Below, piece by piece: positions 1-6,404 of a stretch of DNA of 11,739 nt. Under the pieces are notes generated by a model. That model worked only from the letters and a program-made list of their open reading frames with translations, did no database searches and was not told where the DNA came from. The DNA comes from CAZTLE01 sp964614415. Its GTDB lineage: Bacteria; Bacteroidota; Bacteroidia; Flavobacteriales; Flavobacteriaceae. The position numbers and the translations under genes are program-made. How positions within the stretch are numbered: position 1 is the first letter of the stretch; the number at the start of each line of letters is the position of its first letter. The stretch lies in NCBI GenBank assembly GCA_964614415.1, contig CAZTLE010000130.1:1-11739 (forward strand), in the 5' to 3' direction.

Positions 1-1
1 A

Positions 2-109
2 ATAGGGGAGGAGATGAAAAAGCAGAATGCAAATAGGCCTCTTAACCCTAAAAAGAAGCGAAACCCTCCACCGTCGGGTGACAACTACTCAAGTGATAAT
101 TACGAATAA
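2..109 (+). CDS. 3' end of an unrecognised protein (5' truncated)
   Basis: An open + strand frame enters from the left edge and ends at TAA (107-109), immediately followed by another in-frame TAA (110-112 reads TAA). The visible tail is very hydrophilic: lysine/asparagine/proline rich (NPKKKRNPPP), then a Ser/Asp/Asn/Tyr end (DNYSSDNYE). An ATG at 14 would give a 31-residue peptide, but the purine-rich GGGGAGGAG before it lies only 0-2 bases from the ATG, too close for a ribosome binding site, so a C-terminal tail of a longer protein is more likely. A terminator hairpin follows 5 bases after the first stop, which supports a real gene end. I do not recognise the family and infer no function. 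Confidence 0.45.
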   Translation: MGEEMKKQNANRPLNPKKKRNPPPSGDNYSSDNYE

Positions 110-110
110 T

Positions 111-164
111 AAGAAAGGCTCCACCCTTCGACAAGCTCAGGGACCATAGGAGCCTTTTCTTTTT
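111..164. terminator. bidirectional hairpin terminator
   Basis: AAAGGCTCC (114-122) pairs perfectly with GGAGCCTTT (149-157), and T-rich sequence follows on the + strand (155-164, TTTTCTTTTT). Read on the - strand the same stem is followed by TTTCTTATTATT, so it can also end leftward transcription from glnS. The 26-base loop contains CCCTTCGACAAGCTCAGGG (124-142), a self-complementary-ended sequence I recognise as a common interspersed intergenic motif. The terminator may therefore have captured, or be built from, a mobile repeat. Confidence 0.7.
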
Positions 165-284
165 GTCATTTCGAGCAGAGCGAGAAATCACACTCGCCAC
201 TCTCTTGACAGCGTAATCGTTACAATCACACCACGCTTCTTGCATTACTGGTAAGATGGGATTTCTCCCTGCGGTCGAAATGAC
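165..284. repeat. inverted pair of REP-like interspersed repeats
   Basis: Two 25-base arms face each other: 165-189 (begins GTCATTTCGAGC, ends GCGAGAAATC) and 260-284 (begins GATTTCTCCC, ends GGTCGAAATGAC). Their outer 8 and 10 bases are perfectly complementary and 21 of 25 positions pair, the mismatches lying in the middle. The 70-base spacer (190-259) holds no gene. From memory, sequences of the form TGTCATTTCGA...GAGAAATC are frequent in intergenic regions of flavobacterial genomes, so I read this as a REP or MITE-like repeat pair. That recognition was not checked by a search. The arms could also fold in RNA as a long-range hairpin downstream of glnS. Confidence 0.6.
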
Positions 285-286
285 AT

Positions 287-303
287 CCTGCTACTTAAGC
301 AGG
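287..303. repeat. small hairpin just downstream of glnS
   Basis: CCTGCT (287-292) and AGCAGG (298-303) form a perfect 6-bp stem with a 5-base loop (ACTTA), 9 bases past the glnS stop codon on the - strand. No T-run follows it on either strand, so it is more likely a 3'-end processing or stabilising hairpin than an intrinsic terminator. Confidence 0.4.
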
Positions 304-312
304 TGAATTGTC

Positions 313-1989
313 CTACTGCGCTAGCTTTGCCCAGGAATCCCGTAATGGCACGGTGCGGTTAAAAACCTTCTTTTCTGCAGTGCTGTCCTTGTCCACCACA
401 AAATATCCCAATCGCTGAAACTGGAATCGGTCGCCCGCCTCTGACTCTGCAAGGCTTGGTTCGGCATATCCGGTGACTATGTGCAGCGAGTCCGGATTCA
501 CAAATTCCATGAAATCTTTGTCTTTATGAGTATCCGGTGACGGATCGGTAAACAAGCGGTCGTACATACGGACTTCAATAGCTCTGGCATCTGCTACAGA
601 TACCCAATGCAGTGTCCCTTTGACCTTGCGCATCGATGCTTCCGTCCCGCTACCACTGCGGCTATCCGGATCATACGTACACTGAATCTCTATAATGTTG
701 CCTTCGTCATCCTTTACAACACTTTCTCCTTTGATGATGTAGGCGCTCTTTAATCTTACTTCCTTGTTGAGCGTAAGTCGGAAGAACTTGCGGTTCGCTT
801 CTTCTTTGAAATCACTTCGCTCAATATACAGCTCTTTTGAAAACGGGATCTTACGCGAACCGGCTGACTCATCCTCGGGGTTATTCTCTGTTTCAAGCCA
901 TTCTGTTTCGCCCTCGGGATAGTTGGTGATCACCAGCTTCACAGGGTCCAACACGGCCATCACACGGGGTGCTTTCTTGTTCAGGTCCTCGCGCACGCAG
1001 AACTCCAGGTGGGAAACATCGATAAGATTCTCCCGCTTGGCAACACCAATGCTTTCAGCAAAATTCCGAATGGAATCCGGGGTATACCCCCGCCTTCTCA
1101 AACCACTTATCGTGGGCATTCGCGGATCGTCCCATCCGGAAACCACGCCTGCCTCTACCAGCTTCATAAGCTTTCGCTTACTCACCACGGTATGGCTCAA
1201 ATTCCTACGGGCAAACTCGCGCTGTTTAGGCCGTAACTTGCTACTGTCATGCACCTGATCCAGGAACCAGTCATACAGTTCCCGATGTGGTAAAAATTCC
1301 AGCGTACACAGCGAATGAGATACTTGTTCTATATAGTCGCTTTCACCGTGGGTCCAGTCGTACATGGGGAATATCTTCCAGTCGGTCCCGGTACGATGGT
1401 GGTGTTTGTGCAACACCCGGTACATCACAGGATCTCTCATCAGCATATTCGGAGAGGCCATATCGATCTTCGCACGAAGCACGTGTTCGCCTTCACCGAT
1501 CTCCCCGGATTTCATCTTCTCCAATAGCTCAAGGCTTTCTGCAGCCGGCCGGTTTCTATACGGGCTTTCGGTCCCCGGGGTGTTGGGAGTTCCTTTTTGC
1601 TCTGCAATTGCTTCGGAAGATTGAGAGTCTACATAGGCTTTTCCCTCTTTCACGAATTGAACGGCCCAGTCGTACAGCTGTTGGAAATAGTCGGAAGCAT
1701 AGCATTCTTTGTCCCATTCATACCCCAACCAGCCGATGTCCTCTTTGATGGCATCCACAAATTCCTGTTCCTCCTTGGTGGGGTTGGTGTCATCGAATCG
1801 CAGATTTACCGGGGCATCGTACTTGAGGCCAAGACCGAAATTAAGGCAAATAGCCGATGCGTGACCAATATGCAAATAGCCATTGGGCTCCGGAGGAAAT
1901 CGGAATCGAAGTTCATCCCTGGAGTGGGTGGTTTCAAGATCTTCTTCTATGATGTGCTCTATAAAGTTGAGCGATGCTGTTTCTGACAT
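313..1989 (-). CDS. glnS: glutaminyl-tRNA synthetase
   Basis: Class I aminoacyl-tRNA synthetase that charges tRNA-Gln with glutamine in the cytoplasm, using ATP. The 558-residue length matches the bacterial GlnRS family (about 550). Visible motifs: PNGYLHIGH with the HIGH signature at residues 40-43; FDDTNP (65-70); the GlnRS-diagnostic block FPMYDWTHGESDYIEQ followed by SHSLCTLEF (about 207-232), which separates GlnRS from GluRS; the KMSKS-type loop VSKRKL (269-274); and DDPRMPTISGLRRRGY (287-302). The C-terminal half (about 340-558) corresponds to the two anticodon-binding beta-barrels. The ATG at 1989 is supported by AGGAG (complement of 1995-1999) 5 bases upstream. Its presence implies direct formation of Gln-tRNA rather than sole reliance on GatCAB amidation. 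It is divergent from folB across an 82-bp intergenic region. Confidence 0.97.
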   Translation of the reverse strand: MSETASLNFIEHIIEEDLETTHSRDELRFRFPPEPNGYLHIGHASAICLNFGLGLKYDAPVNLRFDDTNPTKEEQEFVDAIKEDIGWLGYEWDKECYASDYFQQLYDWAVQFVKEGKAYVDSQSSEAIAEQKGTPNTPGTESPYRNRPAAESLELLEKMKSGEIGEGEHVLRAKIDMASPNMLMRDPVMYRVLHKHHHRTGTDWKIFPMYDWTHGESDYIEQVSHSLCTLEFLPHRELYDWFLDQVHDSSKLRPKQREFARRNLSHTVVSKRKLMKLVEAGVVSGWDDPRMPTISGLRRRGYTPDSIRNFAESIGVAKRENLIDVSHLEFCVREDLNKKAPRVMAVLDPVKLVITNYPEGETEWLETENNPEDESAGSRKIPFSKELYIERSDFKEEANRKFFRLTLNKEVRLKSAYIIKGESVVKDDEGNIIEIQCTYDPDSRSGSGTEASMRKVKGTLHWVSVADARAIEVRMYDRLFTDPSPDTHKDKDFMEFVNPDSLHIVTGYAEPSLAESEAGDRFQFQRLGYFVVDKDSTAEKKVFNRTVPLRDSWAKLAQ

Positions 1990-2024
1990 AACTACTCCTA
2001 AAAGTCAAGTCCTGTTAAACTGAG

Positions 2025-2045
2025 ATACCGCAACTAGTGCGGTAT
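2025..2045. promoter_or_regulatory. 8-bp inverted repeat between glnS and folB
   Basis: ATACCGCA (2025-2032) and TGCGGTAT (2038-2045) are perfect inverted repeats with a 5-base spacer ACTAG. The element lies 4 bases upstream of the folB -7 box, where the -33 region would be, and inside the predicted leader of glnS mRNA. It could be an operator for a dimeric regulator or an RNA hairpin in the glnS leader. It has no T-run, so it is not a canonical terminator. Confidence 0.5.
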
Positions 2046-2049
2046 TTGA

Positions 2050-2057
2050 TATCTTTG
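2050..2057 (+). promoter_or_regulatory. -7 promoter element for folB
   Basis: TATCTTTG followed by CA is a perfect match to the Bacteroidota -7 consensus TAnnTTTG. It sits 14 bases before the folB ATG, which gives a very short leader. The upstream -33 position (about 2027-2031) lacks TTG and is instead occupied by the left arm of an inverted repeat. Confidence 0.65.
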
Positions 2058-2065
2058 CAAAAATA
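2058..2065 (-). promoter_or_regulatory. putative -7 element for glnS
   Basis: On the - strand this reads TATTTTTG, a match to the Bacteroidota -7 consensus TAnnTTTG. Transcription would start near 2050 and give a 5' leader of about 60 bases containing the 8-bp inverted repeat at 2025-2045. No good -33 TTG was seen at the expected distance, so this is tentative. Confidence 0.4.
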
Positions 2066-2071
2066 GTATAA

Positions 2072-2428
2072 ATGAGTCTCATACGCCTAAAAAACATAAA
2101 GATATACGCCTTCCACGGTTGCTTGGTTGAAGAGGGGAAAATCGGTTCGGATTATCTGGTGAACCTAACCGTAAGGGCCAACCTCAATGAAGCCGCGCGC
2201 AGCGATAGCCTGAAGGACACTGTAGATTACGTCCACCTTCAGAAAATAGTAAGTGATGAAATGGCTATTCGATCCAAACTTCTGGAACACGTAGGACAGC
2301 GAATTATTGACAGGATCTTTGAAGAGTTGCCTTTGGTGAGCGAAGCCAAAGTAAGTGTTTCTAAGGTCAACCCTCCAATAGGCGGTGATGTCGAGGAAGT
2401 AACCGTTACCATGAAATCAAAGCGATAG
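2072..2428 (+). CDS. folB: dihydroneopterin aldolase
   Basis: Converts 7,8-dihydroneopterin to 6-hydroxymethyl-7,8-dihydropterin plus glycolaldehyde in folate biosynthesis; cytoplasmic, and homo-octameric in characterised members. The 118-residue length is typical. Aligning by eye to the Staphylococcus aureus enzyme places the catalytic residues at E21 (in FHGCLVEEGKIG), Y53 (in DTVDYVHL) and K98 (in VSVSKVNPPIGG). The pterin-binding glutamate corresponds to E72 in KLLEHVGQRI. The sequence SKVNPPI is the family C-terminal signature. The ATG at 2072 places the conserved N-terminal strand (SLIRLKNIKIYAFHG) correctly. It is divergent from glnS and followed 57 bases later by tRNA-Cys on the same strand. 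No other folate gene is in view. Confidence 0.93.
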   Translation: MSLIRLKNIKIYAFHGCLVEEGKIGSDYLVNLTVRANLNEAARSDSLKDTVDYVHLQKIVSDEMAIRSKLLEHVGQRIIDRIFEELPLVSEAKVSVSKVNPPIGGDVEEVTVTMKSKR

Positions 2429-2463
2429 CCCAAATTTAATGGTGTTTTGAAACTTATTTTTTT

Positions 2464-2471
2464 TACATTTG
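2464..2471 (+). promoter_or_regulatory. putative -7 element for tRNA-Cys
   Basis: TACATTTG matches TAnnTTTG and lies 14 bases before the mature tRNA 5' end. A TTTG (2446-2449) is upstream, but the 14-base spacing is shorter than the usual 19-21, so the -33 part is doubtful. Read-through from folB is the alternative. Confidence 0.45.
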
Positions 2472-2485
2472 CCTTCCCTTAACAG

Positions 2486-2556
2486 GGCGTCGTGGCCGAG
2501 TGGCTAGGCAGAGGTCTGCAAAACCTTGTACAGCGGTTCGAATCCGCTCGACGCCT
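2486..2556 (+). tRNA. tRNA-Cys (anticodon GCA)
   Basis: A full cloverleaf can be drawn. The acceptor stem GGCGTCG (2486-2492) pairs with CGACGCC (2549-2555), 7 bp perfect. The D-arm is GCC/GGC (2495-2497/2507-2509). The anticodon stem is 2511-2515 with 2523-2527, including one G-U pair. The anticodon loop CTGCAAA carries GCA at 2518-2520. The T-stem AGCGG/CCGCT encloses TTCGAAT (2537-2543). The discriminator base is U (2556), the identity element expected for tRNA-Cys. The following bases are CAA, so the 3' CCA is not encoded and must be added by tRNA nucleotidyltransferase. Confidence 0.97.
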
Positions 2557-2560
2557 CAAC

Positions 2561-2606
2561 AAAATTCCCTGGTTCCAAATACATACAAGGAGTCAGGGAT
2601 TTTTTA
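2561..2606. terminator. bidirectional terminator, tRNA-Cys / lysE
   Basis: TCCCTG (2566-2571) pairs with CAGGGA (2594-2599), extended by A/T pairs around a one-base bulge, and is followed by six T (2600-2605) on the + strand. Read on the - strand the stem is followed by ATTTTGTT, so it can also stop leftward transcription from the exporter gene. The + strand T-run overlaps the stop codon (2604-2606) of that facing gene. Confidence 0.7.
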
Positions 2607-3299
2607 TTCCATTACTTGTTCTACTTTGTCTTTTACAGAGGGAATTCGATCCAGCCCTTTCTGAACTTCATCCGGGAAAATACCTTCAATAAGCAGTAAA
2701 ACTCCAAAGCCAACGATCAGGATACTAATCCATTTCTTCGTCTTAAAGATGAAGCGGGGAGTGAGTTTGCTTTTCAGTTTTTTGGCCAGAGATATCTTGA
2801 GCAGGTCCGTTAGAAAATAAGCTACCAATACGGTGGCCAGGAATAACACGACCCCCCGGTCTGACGTAGTTACCGCGTTGGCCATAATGATGGTGGCAAT
2901 CCAGCCGGCAAGTACCCCGAAGTTCACAAAATTGAGGAGGAAGCCTTTAAAAAAGAGGCCTGTGAGATTCTTTTTCGTCTTAACCGCATAGTGTTCCCGA
3001 ACGATCTTGATAAACGACTTTGCCGTCCGTATGTACGATATCACACCATAGGCAATAAGTACAACGCCACCAAAGATTAGCAGTCCGGGGTCATCCTTTA
3101 CTTTTTCCAGTATCTTACTGGTTCCGTATAAGGCAATGATGATGAAAATGATGTCGGCAAAAATGGCGCCCAGGTCAAAAAACAGTCCTGCTTTAAATCC
3201 TTTTGTGATGCTGGTTTCTATGAGCGTAAAGAAGACAGGGCCCACCATGAATGCCAGGATCACCCCGTATAACGCCGCATATAACAAACCATCGAACAT
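2604..3299 (-). CDS. LysE-family transporter
   Basis: Predicted inner-membrane exporter of the LysE/RhtB superfamily, whose characterised members export amino acids. The substrate here is unknown. The 231-residue length fits. The first membrane segment carries the family hallmark GP (residues 20-21, in FMVGPVFFTLIETS), followed by a small-residue/Asp motif FFDLGAIFADIIF. I count about six hydrophobic segments (roughly residues 8-28, 38-58, 74-90, 115-138, 148-167 and 188-207), with a charged loop between the third and fourth. The C-terminal tail is hydrophilic. It lies 52 bp downstream of the DUF2807 gene on the same strand, which suggests co-transcription with it and rnr. A weak TACTTTTA (3313-3306) just before the start could be a poor promoter of its own. 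Confidence 0.85.
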   Translation of the reverse strand: MFDGLLYAALYGVILAFMVGPVFFTLIETSITKGFKAGLFFDLGAIFADIIFIIIALYGTSKILEKVKDDPGLLIFGGVVLIAYGVISYIRTAKSFIKIVREHYAVKTKKNLTGLFFKGFLLNFVNFGVLAGWIATIIMANAVTTSDRGVVLFLATVLVAYFLTDLLKISLAKKLKSKLTPRFIFKTKKWISILIVGFGVLLLIEGIFPDEVQKGLDRIPSVKDKVEQVME

Positions 3300-3351
3300 A
3301 CTATGTAAAAGTACGAATTACTTTTGGGTGTAGGATGGTTAGCAGAAGTGA

Positions 3352-4026
3352 TTAATTCATCACTTTGATACGCCCGCCAGCAAATCGTTTTTTGTTAATC
3401 TCTTTAGGGTTTCCGTAGACATAAACATCGCCTCCGGCTTTAATGCTGATGTCCACTTTTTCAGTAGCATTCACATCAGCTTCGCCCGCAGCGGTAATCG
3501 ACACTTTAGTGTCCTGGGTTGTGAGTTCTCTTCCCTGGAAAACACCTCCGGTATTCAGGCTAATGTCCTGACTTCCAGCTTTTCCTTCCACCTGAATGCT
3601 TCCTCCCGTAACAGCCTTAGCCTTCAGATAATTTACATCAAGCCCCACATTGATTCTACCGCCTTCCTGGGATTTGAGCTCGAGGGTATTTTGAGAAATT
3701 ACCGCCCTGGAAACGATATAAGCCCCTTCATTGGCATCCAGGGATTCAAAATCGGTATAATGGACTTCAACAAAAGTTTCACTGCCATCAAAACGCTCTT
3801 CCAGTTTCATACGGATCTTCAGTTTTCCGTTCTCATTAATGATCTTAACCGCGTCTGTATTTTCACCTTTAATGACTACTTTGTTCTCGTCCGACTTAAA
3901 AAGATGTACTTCAATAAGATCAAATACCTTGAGTTGATCAAAGTCTCCAACATCTTTAGTAACGGTTCGTTGGCTGAATACGGTTAAGGTACTGCATACT
4001 AAGATTAGGGTGGCAACTGCTTTCAT
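3352..4026 (-). CDS. secreted GIN-domain (DUF2807) protein
   Basis: A 224-residue exported protein of the DUF2807 'head GIN domain, putative auto-transporter adhesin' family, common in Bacteroidota and of unknown biochemical role. I chose the ATG at 4026: it starts a classical signal peptide (MKAVATLILVCSTLTVFSQ), whereas the longer frame from 4077 would put 17 polar residues in front of it. There is no lipobox cysteine at the cleavage site, so it is probably a periplasmic or surface protein and not a lipoprotein. The mature part is a run of short beta-strand repeats with frequent Gly/Asn turns (DVGDFDQLKVFDLIEVHLFK, then ELKSQEGGRINVG, VTGGSIQVEG, SITAAGEADVN, SIKAGGDVYVYG), as expected of a right-handed beta-helix. 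It begins 54 bp after the rnr stop. No clear -7 box is present in that gap, so transcription from the rnr promoter is likely. Confidence 0.82.
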   Translation of the reverse strand: MKAVATLILVCSTLTVFSQRTVTKDVGDFDQLKVFDLIEVHLFKSDENKVVIKGENTDAVKIINENGKLKIRMKLEERFDGSETFVEVHYTDFESLDANEGAYIVSRAVISQNTLELKSQEGGRINVGLDVNYLKAKAVTGGSIQVEGKAGSQDISLNTGGVFQGRELTTQDTKVSITAAGEADVNATEKVDISIKAGGDVYVYGNPKEINKKRFAGGRIKVMN

Positions 4027-4080
4027 TTCTTTTTCAGTTTTATAATAGGATAATCGGTTTGCGAATTTGTTACACAAAAA

Positions 4081-6294
4081 TCAATCCACTTCTTCCTTAT
4101 GGCCTAACATTTCAAAATCCAGGTGCTTCTTAACCAGGTCGGCGTTCTTCACCTTCACAAAGACTTCATCACCCAACTGATACATGTTCTTCGTGTGTTC
4201 ACCAATGACCGCAAACTCATCCTTGTCAAACACATAGTGATCATCCGAAAGATCCTGAAGCCGTACCATTCCTTCGCACTTGTTCTCAATGATCTCGACA
4301 TAGATACCCCATTCGGTCACTCCGGAAATAACACCCAGAAACTCGGTCTCTTCATGGTCCATCATGTACTTGATCTGCATGTACTTTATGCTATCCCTTT
4401 CGGCATTCGCGGCCAGATATTCCATATCACTGGAATGTTCACACAGACTTTCGTAGTCTTCTTCCTTAACAGAACTGCCACCGTCCAGGTAATATTGTAA
4501 AAGTCTGTGTACAAGTACATCCGGATATCGACGAATCGGGGAGGTGAAGTGGGTGTAATAATCAAATGCCAATCCGTAATGCCCTATGTTATGAACCGTA
4601 TAAATGGCCTTGCTCATACTCCGAATAGCCAGGGTATCCACAAGGTTCTGCTCCTTTTTTCCCTGTACGTCCTTCAGTAATTTATTCAGGGATTGTGCTG
4701 TGGAATTGCGATCCATGGTATTGAGAGTATACCCGAATCGTTTAATGATATTCTGAAGAGCAGCCAGTTTTTCGTCATCCGGTTCATCGTGCACCCGGTA
4801 TACAAAGGTTTTGGTGTTTCCGTTCTTGTCGGCTTTCTTTCCTATGAATTCGGCCACCTTTCGATTGGCCAGCAACATGAACTCTTCAATCAGTTTGTTC
4901 GCGTCTTTACTTTCTTTGAAGAAAATTCCATCGGGATTATTCTGTTCATCCAGGCGAAATTTCACTTCAATCTTATCGAAAGAAATAGCTCCTGAGGTCA
5001 TTCTGCTCCTTCGAAGAATCTTAGCTAACCGGTCCAACTCAAGGATAGCCTTCGCGACATCTTCACGCACCTGATAAGGCTTGCCGGTAAGTGAAATTTC
5101 CTCCGGAATCTCAACTTTTGATTTCTGATTTTCAATTACATGCTGGGCCTCCTCGTAAGCAAAACGGGCATCGCTGTAGGTTACCGTTCGCCCAAACCAC
5201 TGATTAATAACTTCGGCTTTTTCATTCATTTCAAAGACCGCTGAAAATGTATATTTTTCTTCATTAGGCCTAAGAGAACAAGCATTGTTCGACAGTATTT
5301 CCGGAAGCATCGGTACCACGCGATCCACCAGGTACACTGAGGTTGCCCTTTCAAAAGCTTCATCATCCAACAGGGTTCCCGGCCGCACAAAATGAGATAC
5401 ATCAGCTATGTGGATTCCAATCTCATAATTATCATTTTCCAATCTTCGAAAAGACAGCGCATCATCAAAATCTTTCGCATCTTTCGGATCAATGGTAAAC
5501 GTCAACACGTCTCTCATATCCCGTCGCTTGTTGACTTCCTGTTCCGAAATCGTAGTGTCTATACCATTGGCATAGTGTTCTACTTCTTCAGGAAATTCAT
5601 AAGGCAGTCCATACTGAGCTAGAATTGCATGGATCTCGGTATGATGGTCTCCCGGTTTTCCGAGTACCTTAAGCACACTACCCACGGGAGACTCGGCTTT
5701 CTCAGGCCATTCTTCCATTTTCACCAGGACCTTGTCCCCGTTCTTTGCTTTTCCGATCTTGGCCAGGGGAACAAAAATGTCTGTATTCAATCGATATTCC
5801 TGGCAATCCACAAAGGCAAAATTTTCCAGTATTTGGATCACTCCCACGAACTCGGTTCTGTTTCGTTTGATTACCCGGGTAATTTCTCCTTCAACTTTTC
5901 CTCCTTTTCGTCGTTTGAAGACATAAACTTCCACGGTATCGCCATTGAGCGCTCTGTTCAGGTTTTTGTTCTTAACCACGATATCTTCTTCCATACCCTC
6001 AACAATCACATATCCCATTCCACGAAGTGTGATCTCGATGGTACCGGTATGATAGTTCTGATTATGAGCCAGCTGATATTTACCTCGATCCACTTCTTCA
6101 ACAAATCCTTTGGATTGAAGTTGTTTCAGTTTTCGAATAATCTGATTCCGACTGTTAGCATCGTTTACTCCGAGCTTTGCGGAGATCTGCTTGTAGTTGA
6201 CGGGGCGGGAGGAATTTTGACGAAGGATAGTTATGATGCTTTGCGTAAGTCCTTCTATCTTCTGTTTCTTCTTTCGCTTTTTACGTTTTGGCAT
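4081..6294 (-). CDS. rnr: ribonuclease R
   Basis: Processive 3'-to-5' hydrolytic exoribonuclease of the RNase II/RNB family, which degrades structured RNA and contributes to rRNA and tmRNA quality control. With the start at 6294 it has 737 residues. Order of domains: lysine-rich N-terminus (KRKKRKKKQK, residues 3-12), a winged-helix segment (about 14-75), cold-shock domains (about 80-230), the RNB catalytic domain (about 255-600) with the acidic cluster TIDPKDAKDFDDA (D269, D275, D277, D278), the signature HYGLAFDYYTHFTSPIRRYP (572-591), and a C-terminal S1 domain (about 650-727). Unlike the E. coli enzyme there is no basic C-terminal tail; the basic stretch is at the N-terminus. An in-frame ATG at 6348 adds 18 residues but lies upstream of the -7 element TACCTTTG, so I reject it. 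Likely first gene of rnr-DUF2807-lysE. Confidence 0.95.
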   Translation of the reverse strand: MPKRKKRKKKQKIEGLTQSIITILRQNSSRPVNYKQISAKLGVNDANSRNQIIRKLKQLQSKGFVEEVDRGKYQLAHNQNYHTGTIEITLRGMGYVIVEGMEEDIVVKNKNLNRALNGDTVEVYVFKRRKGGKVEGEITRVIKRNRTEFVGVIQILENFAFVDCQEYRLNTDIFVPLAKIGKAKNGDKVLVKMEEWPEKAESPVGSVLKVLGKPGDHHTEIHAILAQYGLPYEFPEEVEHYANGIDTTISEQEVNKRRDMRDVLTFTIDPKDAKDFDDALSFRRLENDNYEIGIHIADVSHFVRPGTLLDDEAFERATSVYLVDRVVPMLPEILSNNACSLRPNEEKYTFSAVFEMNEKAEVINQWFGRTVTYSDARFAYEEAQHVIENQKSKVEIPEEISLTGKPYQVREDVAKAILELDRLAKILRRSRMTSGAISFDKIEVKFRLDEQNNPDGIFFKESKDANKLIEEFMLLANRKVAEFIGKKADKNGNTKTFVYRVHDEPDDEKLAALQNIIKRFGYTLNTMDRNSTAQSLNKLLKDVQGKKEQNLVDTLAIRSMSKAIYTVHNIGHYGLAFDYYTHFTSPIRRYPDVLVHRLLQYYLDGGSSVKEEDYESLCEHSSDMEYLAANAERDSIKYMQIKYMMDHEETEFLGVISGVTEWGIYVEIIENKCEGMVRLQDLSDDHYVFDKDEFAVIGEHTKNMYQLGDEVFVKVKNADLVKKHLDFEMLGHKEEVD

Positions 6295-6310
6295 GTTTTT
6301 TTCGTTCGGA

Positions 6311-6318
6311 CAAAGGTA
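6311..6318 (-). promoter_or_regulatory. -7 promoter element for rnr
   Basis: On the - strand this reads TACCTTTG, matching TAnnTTTG, 16 bases before the ATG at 6294. Its position argues that the upstream in-frame ATG at 6348 is not translated from this promoter. The expected -33 TTG is not evident. Confidence 0.6.
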
Positions 6319-6363
6319 GTATTTCTTAAAAGGAAAACATGGGTTCAACTCCCAAAGATTTAG

Positions 6364-6371
6364 TATCTTAG
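6364..6371 (+). promoter_or_regulatory. weak -7-like element for the DUF2007 gene
   Basis: TATCTTAG differs from TAnnTTTG at one position (A in place of the third T) and lies 33 bases before the ATG at 6405, in the divergent region shared with rnr. No other candidate was seen. Confidence 0.3.
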
Positions 6372-6404
6372 ATCAGGTTGTTGAGCCATCAGGGCCGGGA
6401 CATC

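Noticed and set aside
48..245. A 65-residue open frame on the - strand in the left intergenic block
   Set aside because: It runs through the terminator hairpin and the REP-like repeat arm and antisense to the tail of the leftmost gene; its translation has no family features.
165..284. Insertion sequence or MITE with target-site duplication
   Set aside because: The arms fit an inverted repeat pair, but I find no clear flanking direct duplication and no transposase, so I call it only a REP-like repeat pair.
923..1986. Several + strand open frames inside glnS (for example 1287-1748 and 1597-1986)
   Set aside because: They are antisense to an intact, well conserved glnS and have low-complexity Ser/Arg/Pro-rich translations without recognisable motifs.
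1990..2071. T-box or other riboswitch in the glnS leader
   Set aside because: The leader is only about 60 bases, with one 8-bp hairpin and no terminator/antiterminator pair or T-box sequence; T-boxes are also not expected in this phylum.
2492..2692. A 66-residue + strand open frame starting inside the tRNA-Cys gene
   Set aside because: It begins within the tRNA cloverleaf, crosses the terminator and enters the exporter gene antisense.
4027..4077. Longer N-terminus for the DUF2807 protein (ATG at 4077)
   Set aside because: It would place 17 polar residues before a well formed signal peptide; the internal ATG at 4026 is the natural start.
5629..6363. A 244-residue + strand open frame antisense to rnr
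   Set aside because: It lies opposite highly conserved RNase R domains; its Phe/Leu/His-rich translation is what the complement of this gene produces, and no promoter or family signature supports it.
6378..6404. TTG start 9 codons upstream for the DUF2007 protein
   Set aside because: The conserved family region begins right after the ATG at 6405 and the extra residues have no counterpart in the family as I know it.
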